Shown here piece after piece: positions 28,034 to 40,363 of a DNA stretch of 64,000 nucleotides. The stretch lies in NCBI GenBank assembly GCA_973895155.1, contig OZ316893.1, positions 5,456,001 through 5,520,000 of the forward strand, read 5' to 3'. How positions within the stretch are numbered: position 1 is the stretch's first letter; each line of letters starts with the position of its first letter. The DNA is from Marsupella aquatica. Its lineage: Eukaryota > Marchantiophyta. The position numbers were made by a program, and so were the translations under genes. The notes beneath the pieces are model-generated. The model searched no databases, was not told the DNA's origin, and was given only the letters and a program-made list of their open reading frames with translations.

Positions 28034-28390
28034 TTGGAGACATCTTGGTGGGAAGAGGCATTGTTGGGGCAAAACGAGGATTTGATTTTTGGAAGCTATG
28101 GCGGAAGAAAATCTTGTGGAGGAGTACTTGGGGAGGTTCGAGCACCAGCCGAGTCATCAATTACTGCAAGTGAGACTAATGGTTTCGAATTGGCTGATAT
28201 GCTGTTGCCCAACTTCCTCTCCATGTTTCCAGTGGCACTACAAAGAGATGGCAAGATATGGATTGAGGACATGGATCAAAGCTTGGACACAATGACAATA
28301 CAAAGAAATGCCAATAGTCTACTCCAAATCACATTTGATTGGCCGGTGGCAAAACCTTGCAAGAGGCAATTAAGAGGAACTTCCCCATGA
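28034..28390 (+). pseudogene. Possible retrotransposon gag relic
   Basis: Two overlapping frames together resemble a plant Ty3-type gag segment: one reads NLVEEYLGRFEHQ (about 28.10 kb), the shape of the gag motif SLEEYLGRFEH, and the other continues with LADMLLPNFLSM and LQRDGKIWIEDMD. The required frame switch means it is broken. No LTR or polymerase was found next to it. The match is weak and from memory of the family. Confidence 0.25.
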
Positions 28391-30258
28391 ACCACAAAAA
28401 GTTTGAAAGATGGTAGCTAGAGCGGTTAGAAATAATTGTATCCCTTCGTTGCTTACACTGGTCCAAAATTACTTCAATGGATTGAATGCTTTAGAGCCAC
28501 TTAAAAAGGGGACGGTATCAATCCAAACTTAGGACGGGATGCCCTTGGCGAGTATCTTCCTAATAAATCCTGATGAGAAGCTTGAGTTGCGTCTAGGCTT
28601 CTAGAGTGAAGAATCTAGACCGTGACTGTATGCCCCACCACAATTGATGTGAATGGAAAGAACCATGGGATGTTATGTATGTAAAAATGATAATCATGCA
28701 TGATAATTGTTGTCATATTTTCTATTAGTATCCAAAGAAAGGGTAGTGAGGCTAGTGTTACAGAAAGTAAGCTAAAGCACCATACTGATCATTTAGCAAG
28801 AGTCCATAGTAGTGGACTAATATAGAATGTTAAAGGAGGTGAGGGATGACGATTGTGACATGAGTGCGCAACTTGTATGTCAGAATGTGAAAAATTGTAC
28901 CCTGAGCAAGGATAGAAGGTTGCTTTTTAAAGGTGGTGAGGCTGAACTTGGAGCTACTGAAACTGCCCTACCTGCCCAGCTAAAAAATAATTCACAAGCT
29001 TTTGCTAGGAACCTTACCCACTGCTCCCAAATAGCAAACAGAAAAGGCCTCCATCTCCTCTCCTTGGTACTGAAGTTTGACAATATGTATCAAGTAGTCA
29101 TGTTTCTCTGATAGGCGTGGTTGAAATTGTTGTCAGTTGTAATTTCTCCTGCATGCTTTTGCCATAAGCACTTCGGCAAGACAAGCACTTTGGCAAGACA
29201 AGAAGCCTGACAAGAAGATAGGATAATCCTACGTGCTAATGCTCCTTAAGACACCACTGTCCATATAAAAGGAGAAGTGTCCAAGACTCCTCTTTTTTTC
29301 ATATTTCTCTCCTCTAGCATGAGACTTTGCTCCACAATTTCAGGAAAAATATACTAAAATTTTAGTCTAGCCTGAAATGATCATCCTTTTCGACATATTC
29401 CTTGACAGGTGGAGTAGTTACATCAATCAATTCTGCGAGTCAAGGAAGGTAGAAACTGGCATTGTCCATGAATCCTAATTAAAACCACCTTCCAACTTGG
29501 GAAAAGAGTGTGTAGTACCACAAAATGAATGTGACATTCTAAAGAAGAGAAAATTCATAGGAAAAGTCAGTAATCTGTCCGTGTGTTGTGCAAATGTAAT
29601 CTTAGAATTTGAGGCCCATGAACTACCAACTCTGTATATATAGCATGTTCATTTTGGAACATGTTTGAGTTTTTGTCTTGTAGTGATTTGAAACTAAATA
29701 AAATATGAGAACATAACTAGAAGGATTGGTGCACAATGACCAATGAAAAGTACAATCAAGGATGCTACTATGTCTACACTTAATTCAATGTACTCATGAA
29801 TGACACTCATTTCAATAAAAACCATAAACTTAGGAAAGAAAGACATAATGGGAATTTAAGACACAATCATAACCATTTCTCTCACTCATGAGAATACTTT
29901 GTTCTAGTGGTAGAGCCATTCCTTTATCTATGATAAATCACAACCATCAAAATTTATAAAGGGGCTGCAAAAATAAGTTCAAAATACTCTAGAATCTTAA
30001 AATTACAGGGGTCCATAAATTAAATACAAATGTATATTATACACAGGCTGCCCCTTGATAAGGCACATTGAAATAAAAATATATGACACCAAAACTGTGA
30101 ATAAGACAAAATCTGATAGGTGTATTCACCATATAGCATATAGCACTTTCAAAAATGTATATATGCAGCAGACAAATTGAAGAACTGGAAGAGAAAAATT
30201 CCCACAAGCAGAAATGCTAATTTCATTATGTTACTCAGGAGGGCCTAATAGAGTACCT

Positions 30259-30577
30259 GCAAGACTGACACTTGACAACGGCACATTCAAACATTAAGCG
30301 GAATGACATGTAAGATGACACTTGACAATGGCAGATGTAAACAATGAGGGGAATGACATGTAAGACTAACACTTGACAACGGCAGATTCAAGCCAAGAGC
30401 GGAATGACATGTAAGACTAACATTTGTGATCATAAAATTCAAACAAAGAGCGGAATGACATGTAAGACTAACATTTGTGATCAGAAAAGTCAAACAAAGA
30501 GCGGAATGACATGTAAGACTAACATTTGTGATCAGAAAAGTCAAACAAAGAGCGAAATGACATGTAAGAATGACACT
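30259..30577. repeat. Minisatellite, 51-bp unit, about six copies
   Basis: The landmark gaatgacatgtaagac recurs at 30301, 30351, 30402, 30453, 30504 and 30555, a 50- then 51-base period. Because 51 is 17 codons, both strands show artificial ORFs of repeated 17-residue blocks. The last three full copies are the most alike. Confidence 0.93.
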
Positions 30578-31520
30578 ACTGTGTCACTTCCTCGAACGGG
30601 ACACAGTTTTGAAAGTGCACCCAAGAAGTAGGTGCACCATCCTCCCTCCCGGTTGCATCAACAGAAGCAATGCCTGGGTCGGAGGTCTCACAGTCAGAAA
30701 GGAGGACGTGAGAACAGATGGATGAGGAGTCTGGCTGCGCTGTATCTCACTTGTCGAATGCGCTGAAATAAGTCATTTCAAGCACACATTTTGTCAGAGG
30801 ATGCGAAATGAGAGTTTTGCTAAACCGATTTTAGAGCTATTCTTGTTGCTGGTATTAATTGATCTCAACGTCTGTAGAGGTTGGTGTTTGGGTATCCTCC
30901 TTGAGGATTAGCTGGTTCTTGGCAGCCAGCAGGAGTCGCGGTCCTAAGGATCTCACACTCAGCAGCGCACTTGAGCACAGGATTACATCATCTCCTGGTA
31001 CGTCTGTCGTGGCAAATGTACAAGGCATTCTTCTTAGCGCGAAACTGAGCCTAGGGACTTCTGTCATTCGAGATAGGCAGGTCAGCGTAGTGCCGGTTCA
31101 ACCTGCCAACGGTCAAGTCACACTCATCGTCCGAATCTTCTCCTTGTGCCAATGTTCGATATATGAAGGTCATTGTTCAGTTTCATCACCCTATCGAAAC
31201 TCCACTCTAAATAAAGTCCCCAAGCATCTTACACTAATAAAAATTGAAAACTTCTTGCTGCCGATCATCTTGTAATGCACATGAAGCACCAGCATATACA
31301 TTTCTCTTATTTCGAACCGCGAATAAAATTGAAAAATCATTCCAACTCTTCTCAAGGGAAGTGATCCTGAGCGGTCCAAGGCCGTGGCCCCAAACGAGCG
31401 CACTAACATTCCCGGTGTGCCTCAGAAATGAATAAATTTCACAATTAGGCATGGAAGTCACGATTGTGCATTGAGATGGACTCTGAGTGTTAAATAAACC
31501 ATTGAGCACACAAGATTTGG

Positions 31521-32273
31521 TCATGGCGCGCAGGTACCGAAATAGAGTGAATAGGGAAATTGAATATGTACCTGGTTAGGATCGAATCTCTTCATGAGTC
31601 CAACCACTTCATTTTTTGTGAAGACGCGCAGGAGACACAGTAATTGTCCAGCCCAGAAGTATCCAAGCTCTCCATAGGTAAAACATGAGCATTGATCAGC
31701 ACTAATATGATCTACGTGAGAAAAGGCCACCCAACTGCCAAGAGCGTCCAGATTATTTGAAACCACGGCGTCTGAGCTATACAAGAACTTCGTCGCACCA
31801 TTGTCACGGCCAGCAAATGTGGCTGGGTTCATATCTTCATGATCAACAGGTTCACCCAGGCTCTGTCTCGTGACAGGGGCTGCCTTCTCAGCTGTTTTCT
31901 TGGCCAGAGCCACCCATGCTTTCCACTTACGACAGAGAACCATCCACCTCCGCCCATCGACAGATTTCTCAGTCCTGGTCGAATTGTAGTCCTGTCTTGA
32001 TGTCTTGAGACAAATGTCATCGCTGAGGCCGACGATGTGCGTACCAAGCACTTCGTACTGTCCCAGAAGCCCATAATTGCCCACTACAGAAATCAACATG
32101 GTCCTAGTTCTGCATGTGTCCACTTTAATTAGAAATCCCATTCTGAAGTGCTCGCAGTTCCTTTCCATGCCTCGAAACTGCCATTTGTGTGAAACGGAAA
32201 GTTGCTCCGAAATGGGCCGACACAGTCGCCTCGGAATTCTTAAGAGCAGGGTCTCACGTCGAGGGTGGGTCAA
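31521..32273 (-). pseudogene. Decayed CCR-like (SDR) gene copy
   Basis: Paralogue of the gene at 40.7-42.3 kb in the same orientation. It keeps the Rossmann motif VVGNYGLLG (first base near 32087), then jumps about 90 residues to a stretch matching the paralogue around SRQDYNSTRTEK, then KAWVALAKKTAEKAA, and ends with NEVVGLMKRFDPNQ and a donor-like CAG|GTACAT. The lost block includes the region that holds introns 1 and 2 in the paralogue. Many otherwise conserved residues have changed (MNPATFAG for MNPAIVIG). The frame stays open for 250 codons, but the cofactor fold is incomplete. Flanking DNA from 31.13 kb is homologous to intron and 3' sequence of the paralogue, so this is a segmental duplicate and not a retrocopy. 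Confidence 0.75.
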
Positions 32274-33519
32274 ACATCAATACAGTAGGGCAAGAGAACG
32301 AACCACCACAATAAACAGATCCTGAACTCCCTCAGGTTCTAGACTAGATCAAGGACAGTAAGAATCAACTTTGCAGGAGTTAATTACTTATAGTTCATCC
32401 AATCTGAAGAACGGGCAGCGAGTAGAGTAGACAGAGAACAGAGGCAAACCATATTGGGCTAGCTGATTGTCAGCACAGTAGAACACAACGCAAATGAAAA
32501 GTAACTTAGATCTGTGATAATTCCCCGGATAATTCAGTAAACGATCCCATTTACCGTTACAATAATATACAGTCTCCAAAAGAATCGCTTCTAGCTATCA
32601 ACACTAAGAGTTTGAGGGTTTGATCGGAGGCCACCATAGTGAAGATGACCGTGTCTTTTGAAATCCTGGTTGTGACACTTTTGCTCGACCAAGACAAACT
32701 TTTGATTGAAATCTGAGAGACCATGTAGGTCAAGGTTGGTAGCTCGTCCTACATCAAAAAAAGTTGAACCACAGTCCGTTTCTGTACACTCTGTTTATCT
32801 GCTCACGCATTGTGTCTGACTCGGAATCGAAAAACCTCGAAGCGCTTTTCGATTCGGAGTCAGGCAGATGCAAAAATAGACTTCCAAATGGAAAAGAAAA
32901 GGACGGTGATTCAACTGCTGCCGAAATAAGCTATTGGCCACCTCCTTCGTGCAGTGCCATCCAATATCAATATTTTAAACCACTCCTCCGAGCCTTTTTG
33001 TCTATGCGACCTGCGAGATTGCCCCAAAGTCTCAAGAGCTGCATGCACATACTTGCCTGGCATGAATCATGGTCCGCGCAACAACAAAGTAGCAGGCAGA
33101 AAGGTCCCCAATAGTCCAGAGGTCTAACGCCCGCTCCACCTTATTCCACCTCATTCCTTTAAACCCTGTTTCACGAATCCGATCTCCTTTTCTCCAGACT
33201 CGATCAAGAAAACGCCCATTGTTCGATCCGAATTTCTGCCGGATTCACTGTCAATTAATTCAAATGAATGACAACAGCGATCACATAAATATGCCAAGAT
33301 ACGAGACTTTAATGAAGCCTTGATTGCACCACAGATTCAGATCCGTAGGGCAATCTCGCCTACTCGAACAGAGCCCACTCCTGCGGTCTTGGGTTACGTT
33401 TTGAGTCCCTTATGAGGAGACTCATCATGCGCTTGATCCCGGATTCGAATTCTGCCCTGCTCTTACTGTGATATTCCCTTCAGCAGAGAAAAATCACTCA
33501 GCGACCGAGTACAAGATAC
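32274..33519. other. Intergenic with one hairpin
   Basis: No gene is recognised. A 116-codon plus-strand frame at 32764-33114 spans the hairpin at 32816 and has no familiar motif. Confidence 0.45.
32816..32863. other. Strong hairpin, 18-bp stem, 12-nt loop
   Basis: ctgactcggaatcgaaaa at 32816-32833 pairs with ttttcgattcggagtcag at 32846-32863 at 17 of 18 positions. No adjacent gene explains it. Confidence 0.8.
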
Positions 33520-34203
33520 TCACTCTACAACTATGCCGGGTTGAGCTCTTTGAGCGAAATCTGGCAGAGGACTTTTAATATAATCCGGCCTCCCCTTTGA
33601 CCATGATCTCACAAACTGTCTCGGCTCGTTGAAAGTTCGGGTAGGCGTGGCATCGGGTAAGTCGATTTTCCCTCCCATCGCCAGTCCACCCAGACCGCCG
33701 GGCTTCGCAGCGAACGACTTCATTGTGGTGACATAAGCCTCCTGCAGAATGGCGATCAGCCTGGAGAAAGTAATTCGCTGTGAATCATCTCGAACTTCGT
33801 TGGACGGTGATTTTCTCTTCTTGGCTTTGCTCTTGGCATCGAGGACCGCCTTCGAGTTCGAAGGCTCTCCACTACTGGGATCGCTTCGTGGTAACGCTCT
33901 GTTCAGGAAGTCTTCATCAACTCCATCTGCAGCCTTCTGCTGGCTCATGGGCCTCTTCCCGCGGTCTCGGCTACTGCCATGGAACGGGAGTACGCACATG
34001 TGATCCGCCAACCTCATGGCGGCCAAATTTACTCCCTTCGCTCTCGCCTTAGCTATCAGCCCGTACTCGAAGATTGTCAATTGCTGACCAACTTGGTCCG
34101 CAAGGTTCGATCTAGCTACTACCAGTTCTTCCTTCTCCCTGCCTCGCTCCCTGCTGCGTAGAGCGTCAGTCCAAGCTTTTGATGTTTTCTGGGGCGAGCT
34201 CTT
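33520..34203 (-). CDS. Unrecognised exon of a basic, probably nuclear protein
   Basis: An open frame runs from an acceptor-like ATATAG (exon would start at 34203) to a strong donor-like AGA|GTGAGTAT (exon end 33524); without splicing it stops at TGA 33520-33522. No ATG opens the frame, so I read it as an internal exon. In order the product shows a charged helical stretch (ALRSRERGREKEELVVARS), a segment TIFEYGLIAKARAKGVNLAA, a basic nuclear-localisation-like cluster (KSKAKKRKSPS), a second helix (FSRLIAILQEAYVTTMKSF), a Gly-rich link and a C-terminal region with TFNEPRQFVRSWSKG. I do not recognise the family and found no partner exons. It could also be part of an unknown transposon ORF. Confidence 0.35.
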   Translation of the reverse strand, partial: KSSPQKTSKAWTDALRSRERGREKEELVVARSNLADQVGQQLTIFEYGLIAKARAKGVNLAAMRLADHMCVLPFHGSSRDRGKRPMSQQKAADGVDEDFLNRALPRSDPSSGEPSNSKAVLDAKSKAKKRKSPSNEVRDDSQRITFSRLIAILQEAYVTTMKSFAAKPGGLGGLAMGGKIDLPDATPTRTFNEPRQFVRSWSKGRPDYIKSPLPDFAQRAQPGIVVE

Positions 34204-37200
34204 CTATATTCGATGTGCTTGATCCCTTGATGGGCTCACAATTTAGGGTGTGAGAAATGACAAGTTCGGAGCTCTGCAATTACGGCCCTTGACCGGGTTA
34301 CGAGATGTGCAATACTAACTAACGAAGGGAGCAGCAGATCAAAATTTAGCAATGCTCCGGGCCAGCAATGAGATTTAGCGACACATATGAATTGCAATCC
34401 ATCTAAGAGATCTGATCTGATCCGTATCCATCAGTAAAAGTCATATAGTGCGCCTGTGACTACAGCGACCGTCGGCCTCTAAAGCGATGCGATGATTCAG
34501 ATCGAGACTGGCTGATGAACAATGGCCAGAGATTGTCCGGTAAATACTCCGTCCCTTGCGAAAGTGGAGTTCCAGGTCGGATCACCGCCGTTGCCCCACG
34601 TACCGCTGAGCCTGACAGCTAGCTGTCAAGTGACCGACCTCTCGAGAAGACTTTTGCCGATGCCAAACAGTTCTAACGAAGGCGAAAATAATGAAGACTT
34701 TGCTGCACAACTAGCTCAAATCTTCACGTGCTAGAGTGGAGAAAACGTTTTTATTAAGAATCAGTTGGCGCCTCCTACTTCGCCGCACGTCTCTCTAGCC
34801 CACACTTTTCTTTCTAGTTACATGACAGAGCCTCGCACGACGGTTCCGTAGCGATCTCATCAGGCACGGCCTAAACCCCAAATACTCCCAGAATCTTATC
34901 ATGGTAACTTGTGTTCTTCGTCCACTGGATTTTGTAGAAGTGGTACGGGTCAATTGGGGGCCTCAAATCTCAAAATTTTGATGGATCGTAACTAGTAAGT
35001 TAAAGTTAGGGATGGTTACCAAATTAGTAATCCCTAAATTTGCCACTGTAGATGCTAGTGGAAAAACTTTTGAAAGCGTTTTACAGCGCCCCGTGAAAAA
35101 GCCATAAATAATTTGAAAATGGCCAAAAACGCTTTGAGACTCCAGCTTCGAGAGGCCCAAATAAAGCGTCCAAAAACGCTTTGAGACTCCAGCTTCGAGA
35201 GGCCCAAATAAAGCGTCACAATTGTCAGGCACGAAAACGTCATGTCCATGAGCAGCACCGTTGGGTCTACGAGCTACACGCCTTTACAGCAAGCCCCAGT
35301 ACTCGAAGTTCAGAGCCATCTGATCAGATTGATGTGGAAGGTCTCGCCGTCTTGGTAATTCTAGACTCACCACCACCGAAACTGACAGGGTTCCGAAAGT
35401 CGTCCAATTGTCCAGATTAGAATCCGCGGGCAAATGAAAAGTGCATCGGTGTCGGGCAATTATCCCACGTGGATGGCGCCGTGGAAGGCGGCATATAATT
35501 CCGAAGCACTATTCTGACTTTCTTAGAAGGGTCCTCGCCTCCTTGCCATCCCCCGAAGTCTACGCGGTAACGGATCGAATTGGACCGTTTCCGCCATGAT
35601 CCATGGTAGCACCGGATCACTAGGGGTCAGCAGGATCAGGAGCCCACATGTCAGCACACTTAGCGCCCCGATCGACGAATCGAAGCACACTGTATTTTGT
35701 TTTCAAAGTACGCGAGAATTGACCCAATGAAATAACAACGGCGACAAATGTGGACCTGGTCTGCAACTTACTTGGAGAGCCCCATCGCCCATTCTACCGT
35801 GCATACCGGGCTTCACAATTCTCCACTATTCGTTCTCAAGAGTTCCCCTCATGACAATGGAATGGTTGCAAACCGTGTCGATATCGAGTCGCTGAGTTCG
35901 ATTGCAAGCCGTCTGAGACGGTGATTGATTTTTGCAATTGGGTCTTCTTGTAATGAGAGCGTCGTGACAGTGAACTTTTCTTAACAAGGTGACAAAGACT
36001 GGCTGAGAGGTTTAGATTTACACATTAGGGCTTCTCGAACCACACTACTTCCACGACCATTTCTCGAACGACTACTTCTACGACCATTATCCCTTACCAG
36101 AATGCTCCTGCCAAGGTCATGGAGCAAGAATCTATAGTTGACCTAAAATGTGAATGTCAGCAACTCAGGCGGTCAGATAGCTTAACTGTGCCCACACCAA
36201 AAACCACACCAAAACCACTGTACAAGTGCATCAATGTCATTCAGAAGAGCTGTAGTCCATTAAAAGTTGATGATGTGGAGTTGACCTCAGGCATTGTGTT
36301 GTCATTTTCTAAAAATCCCCTCAAGTAGAGGTATTTGCTCCAAAGAACCCCCAAGTGATCCAGACCTTTGATTGACCTTAAATAAACCTACCCAAAACCT
36401 CAGCCAGGGTCCTATCAAGCAACCAGTGGATTCTGGGACCAACACAGATTGACCTCATAAAACTAAGGTTAGAAATGTTGTGAACTCAAAATTATGTCCC
36501 CGATTATGTCTCGTTCTCAATATCTCATTCTGGTCCAGCAGAACTGCAGGAGACTTAGAACGAGGCACAATCGTCCCAAGAGGATCCTTGCCTAAATGAT
36601 AGTAAACTCACCCCGAGTTGGTTAAATTACGTACAACTGTACTTATTGTTCCTGCATCCCAGGAGATAAATTGTCATCATAAAACCTGTGAGGTACTCTC
36701 AGGGTACCTTAAACTTGTTACTTATGGACAGTACTCATTAGTGCTTCATTTATCTTTCCATAATTATTCGTTCCTTGGAAATAGCCTAATGTAGTTCATA
36801 GGAAATGAAGTTGTTGTGTAATTGAATGATCTGTAGCTACAGTAAATAGCTTGAAGATCTCTTTCCACAATTACGAAAAACCATCACCAGTTTAGTCATG
36901 ATGAGTTCCAATCTGTGACAATACCCACCATAGTCCTTAGTGCTACCGTGGTTTCCACATGCAATATTCTTGTGGACAGAGCTTTTGACCCATAATTATG
37001 TCTCTAGTATTCTAGATGGGTGCTTAGTAAACACGGTTCGCATCTTGGGGCAACCTCCATCTGAAAACAAGCAGTAGATAACAGAAGTTGAAGTAAAATG
37101 TACCACCACATAATTTACCAATTGACCAAGCACTTTGGGAAACAACAAAAAACTGTATTTTTTCATGTATTACGTGCGATCTTGACTTGAATCTTGATCT

Positions 37201-38228
37201 AATTAAAATAGCCATGTTTAAAAAGAATGTTCCATAATTATTCATATGTGAAAGTTGAATGACCCATTTGCTTTACTAAAGGTATCAATTGGGTCAGTTC
37301 TTGCTTACATTTGCTGTACACACCCTATTTTATTTCTCTCTTTATAAAATTAGTATGATTGCCCATGACTCTACTGGTCACTTGTAGTGGACACCTGGAC
37401 TGTTGGGGTCTGTGGGAAATTCAATTTCTTGCTACTCATTACTACACCTTCTTTTTCTATTTCCAAATTTTCCTACTCTTGGGGATTTCCCTATATGGAG
37501 CATCTCATCACCTGCCACGTTCCCGGCCACATTCTGAAGTCTTGAACACCCTAAAGAAATTTAAAATTTATTTGTCTCTCCTATTAGTTTGGAAATTCTT
37601 AAAATACTATGTTTTCTCACAAGCTCTAGAATTGGATTTCAAACACCTTCATGTTTGTCCACAAATATATTTGAGCCTTTCAGTAGTTAGAACCAATAAA
37701 ACAACTTGATCTTTATCGCGCAAAAGATAAGATGTGTCATTTTTGAGGAAGGTGAGACCCCCAAATGCCTACTACAAGAAACGGCTGGTTTAGCAGTCCA
37801 TGTTCTTAAATTGCATGAATTGCCTAGAAATTCAACGAGCGGAACAGGCAATAAAAACTACAAAGGCAAGCATGAATAAATTATTGAGGTCATGGAAGCC
37901 TTACGTCTTTGCTGATATAAGGACAGCCATCAGATGTTCAAAGACCTAGCCAATCCAACCACGGCTGACAGCAATTTCTTCCAAATTTTCTTTAACATTT
38001 GTTCTCCTCATTTGTCTTTGTATGATCAATCCACAAGGAGCTGAATAATGGGAGGCTTTGGCAGTATTCTGCCAATTAAAGAATCCCTACTAGCAACAAT
38101 TACTAGCATAGTTATTCAAATTTTGTAAGTGAATACAGATTTAAGAACGTTCAGAGCATTTTGATTTAAGCACACTGGCTGCATGCATTATTCCTATACT
38201 TTTTAAGCAAAAATATGAGAACATGTAT
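34204..38228. other. Intergenic, no recognised gene
   Basis: Holds a 47-bp tandem duplication at 35.1 kb and several short frames without motifs. The 70-codon plus frame at 34522-34734 opens with ATG and ends in an acidic tail, but nothing supports it as a gene. Confidence 0.45.
35123..35216. repeat. Tandem duplication, 47-bp unit x2
   Basis: Copies at 35123-35169 and 35170-35216 both begin ccaaaaacgctttgagactc and are identical by eye. Confidence 0.92.
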
Positions 38229-38560
38229 TGTTAGACACTAATTCTTACACATAGAGTTATTATGTAATCATAGTTAGTCTAATGTAATCAGGTGCTTTAT
38301 GAAAATTAGATATGTTATTACTATATTCACTAGGAATACTTACTGAGTGAGTAGAACTTAGCTAGGCTCATTGTTACTAAGCCAATTAAGAGAGAAAAAA
38401 ATATTAGTAGGTGGGGACTCATATGGCCAATGAACTTATAGTTCAATAAAGTTCTCTTGTGTGTTCCCATAAAAGTTGTGTGTTCCCATAAACGCAGCCT
38501 CTGAGAAGTGAATTGTGTATCTCCCCTGTCCACTAGGTGTGTGTTTGCTCCATGTTGCAC
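38229..38560 (+). mobile_element. Diverged solo LTR of the local copia family
   Basis: Begins TGTTAGACACTA like the copia LTR at 51527 and shares, in order, tagttagtctaa, gaacttag plus ggctcattgtta, aattaagagaga, aaagttctcttgtgtgttcc (with an internal duplication of tgtgttcccata), acgcagcctc and gtgtatctcccctgtc. No gag-pol lies beside it. The right end is blurred, so 38560 is approximate and no target duplication could be confirmed. This is an older insertion than the complete element. Confidence 0.7.
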
Positions 38561-39036
38561 ATGTGCATGTTGTCATATGAAGGATCTTTTGCTCATGATG
38601 TAGTAGCTTCCTTTGTAGCATTGAAGCAATACATAAGTGTGGGGTCCACAAACTAATTTCATTGCCATATTGATTGACATTCACAGTGTACTCATCTTTT
38701 TAGTCACATGCAATAGAAAGAAATGTGAGTTGGGGTGTTTACTCACAATAAATAAGACATTATATTCTACTGTGTAATTGACAAGATCCAGGCCATACAG
38801 TAGTCTGAGCGAGTCATTTTCAAGTCATTAAACCTTCGATTTTCTACGAGTGTACTTTCATAAAGTGAAGCTTGCACATGCAACTTTGGTAAACTTACTG
38901 CTTGTAAAGTGACATAATAAGGACGGAGATAGGTCCTCCACTGGCTAGTATCTAAATCTCTCCTTGTACCACTGTCATTCAAAAGAGAGGTGAAAAGTTT
39001 TTAGCATTGAATATGGTGTCCAAAAAAGCGGGCCAA

Positions 39037-39108
39037 TAAGATTTCATTCTAGCTTTGAATCACAAGTGACAGTAAGATTTCATTCTAGCTTTGAATCACA
39101 AGTGACAG
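39037..39108. repeat. Tandem duplication, 36-bp unit x2
   Basis: taagatttcattctagcttt and the following 16 bases are repeated exactly at 39037 and 39073. A short (TA) run follows at about 39110-39124. Confidence 0.92.
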
Positions 39109-39429
39109 TAGTATATATATATATCGCCCAACTAGGAGACATAACCAAAGGCAAAAAGACCCAATTAAGGGAGGGGAAAGGGAAAGACCCAATGATAGAA
39201 AAAGAAACCTTCAGAGTCAGAAGGTTGGGTTTCTGCTCACACCAAAGTAAGATACGATCATCTTTGCTGACACATTATTTATGTGTGATCTGATGTTGAA
39301 CGGCATGGGATGTTCTTCGTGAGTGTGTAGTGACAGCAGAGGAAGGGGAGAACCCTGAGGGGAATCACCGATTTTTGCTTTGAGAGAGCACGGTATGGCT
39401 TGTCCTGGGTTTGCTAAGTAACAGTTATT

Positions 39430-39830
39430 ACCATAGGGATTCCTAACGAACATTTATCACCAGAATCTCCCTCAACTTCGGAGCCAACTACTAGGGAGAT
39501 TAGGAGAAAGAAGAGGGCTCAAGCTTATGTGTCCGGAGCGGAGTTGGGGCGACACAGACAGTTACTGAGGAATTACTATCATTGTTTTGTTTTTGGAATG
39601 GCAGACTCGAGCAGGTTGAAGGACCCAATTATTCAGATTGACTTGTCCGTCGATGCTCCTATATTTAGTAGACAATATGGTTATTCAAATTTGGAGAGGT
39701 CTGTCTTTGGCTTCAAAGCTCGTGGAAAAGACATGTGGGGACTATGTACAGGAGTTATGCCGACCATGATATCGTTATTCAGATTTGGAGAGTCAGGGCT
39801 GTACTTGATTTGCTTTGCTTGGAGTTAGGC
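39430..39830 (+). pseudogene. Possible Ty3/gypsy polymerase relic
   Basis: The frame includes TTREIRRKRRAQAYVSG and then IIQIDLSVDAPIFSRQYGYS, which resembles the N-terminal edge of Ty3-type reverse transcriptase (h-I-D-L-x-D-x-x-P-h-x-R-x-Y-R-Y). The catalytic core does not follow and the frame degenerates. No LTR was seen. The identification is tentative. Confidence 0.25.
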
Positions 39831-40301
39831 TGGTGGAAAAGTCACATGGGGAAAAGTCATGTGGGGAGTGAGCTTATGTTACAATTATGTCAGTCAAGAA
39901 GGATATGTATATCAATTAGACCCATAGGCCAGCCTGAGCAGATTCATTCGCCTATCAACCTGTGCGGGGCTCTTTCTGGGCAGCCAGTTTACATCAGGGG
40001 AACATGTTTCTGTACTAAGGGATCTCTTACCTTTCTTGGTCTTCCCTGCCATGGCCCATGGGGGCCCCTTCACTTCTGGTGTATATATTCTTTGAATAAA
40101 CTCCTCTTGCAAATGAAAACATGAATTGAGTATTTGAGCAAAGTTGAGTACAGGTTTGAATCCAACTCGTTGCATCGACCATTAATCTCATGCACGACTG
40201 CTATTCAAGAAGAATCGGAAATCAGAGCCCTTCCCGCCAAGTTCTCCAATTTACTGCACTGCAACGAGTTGGCCGTTCGCTGAACACAGAAACCATTGAG
40301 T

Positions 40302-40363
40302 TTTCTAGGCTCCATAGATATCTTAGTTTGACTTTCTAGGCTCCATAGATATCTTAGTTTGAC
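40302..40363. repeat. Tandem duplication, 31-bp unit x2
   Basis: tttctaggctccatagatat plus 11 bases occurs exactly at 40302-40332 and 40333-40363. Confidence 0.92.

Larger units (their letters stand above)
27792..31520. other. Intergenic, transposon debris and minisatellite
   Basis: Contains the gag-like relic at 28.0 kb, the 51-bp minisatellite at 30.26 kb and, from 31.13 to 31.52 kb, sequence homologous to the 3' part of the CCR-like gene at 40.6-40.96 kb. A TATA-like ccatataaaagg occurs near 29.26 kb with no gene behind it. Confidence 0.45.

Noticed and set aside
29131-29407. LTR-like segment beginning TGTCAG and ending TTGACA with a TATA-like ccatataaaagg
   Set aside because: No second copy, no target duplication and no PBS or PPT next to it.
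30287-30631. Repeat-rich ORFs of 75 and 85 codons on both strands
   Set aside because: They are created by the 51-bp minisatellite; both strands are open for the same reason.
34522-34734. 70-codon ORF with ATG and an acidic tail
   Set aside because: No recognisable motif, splice context or neighbour supports it.
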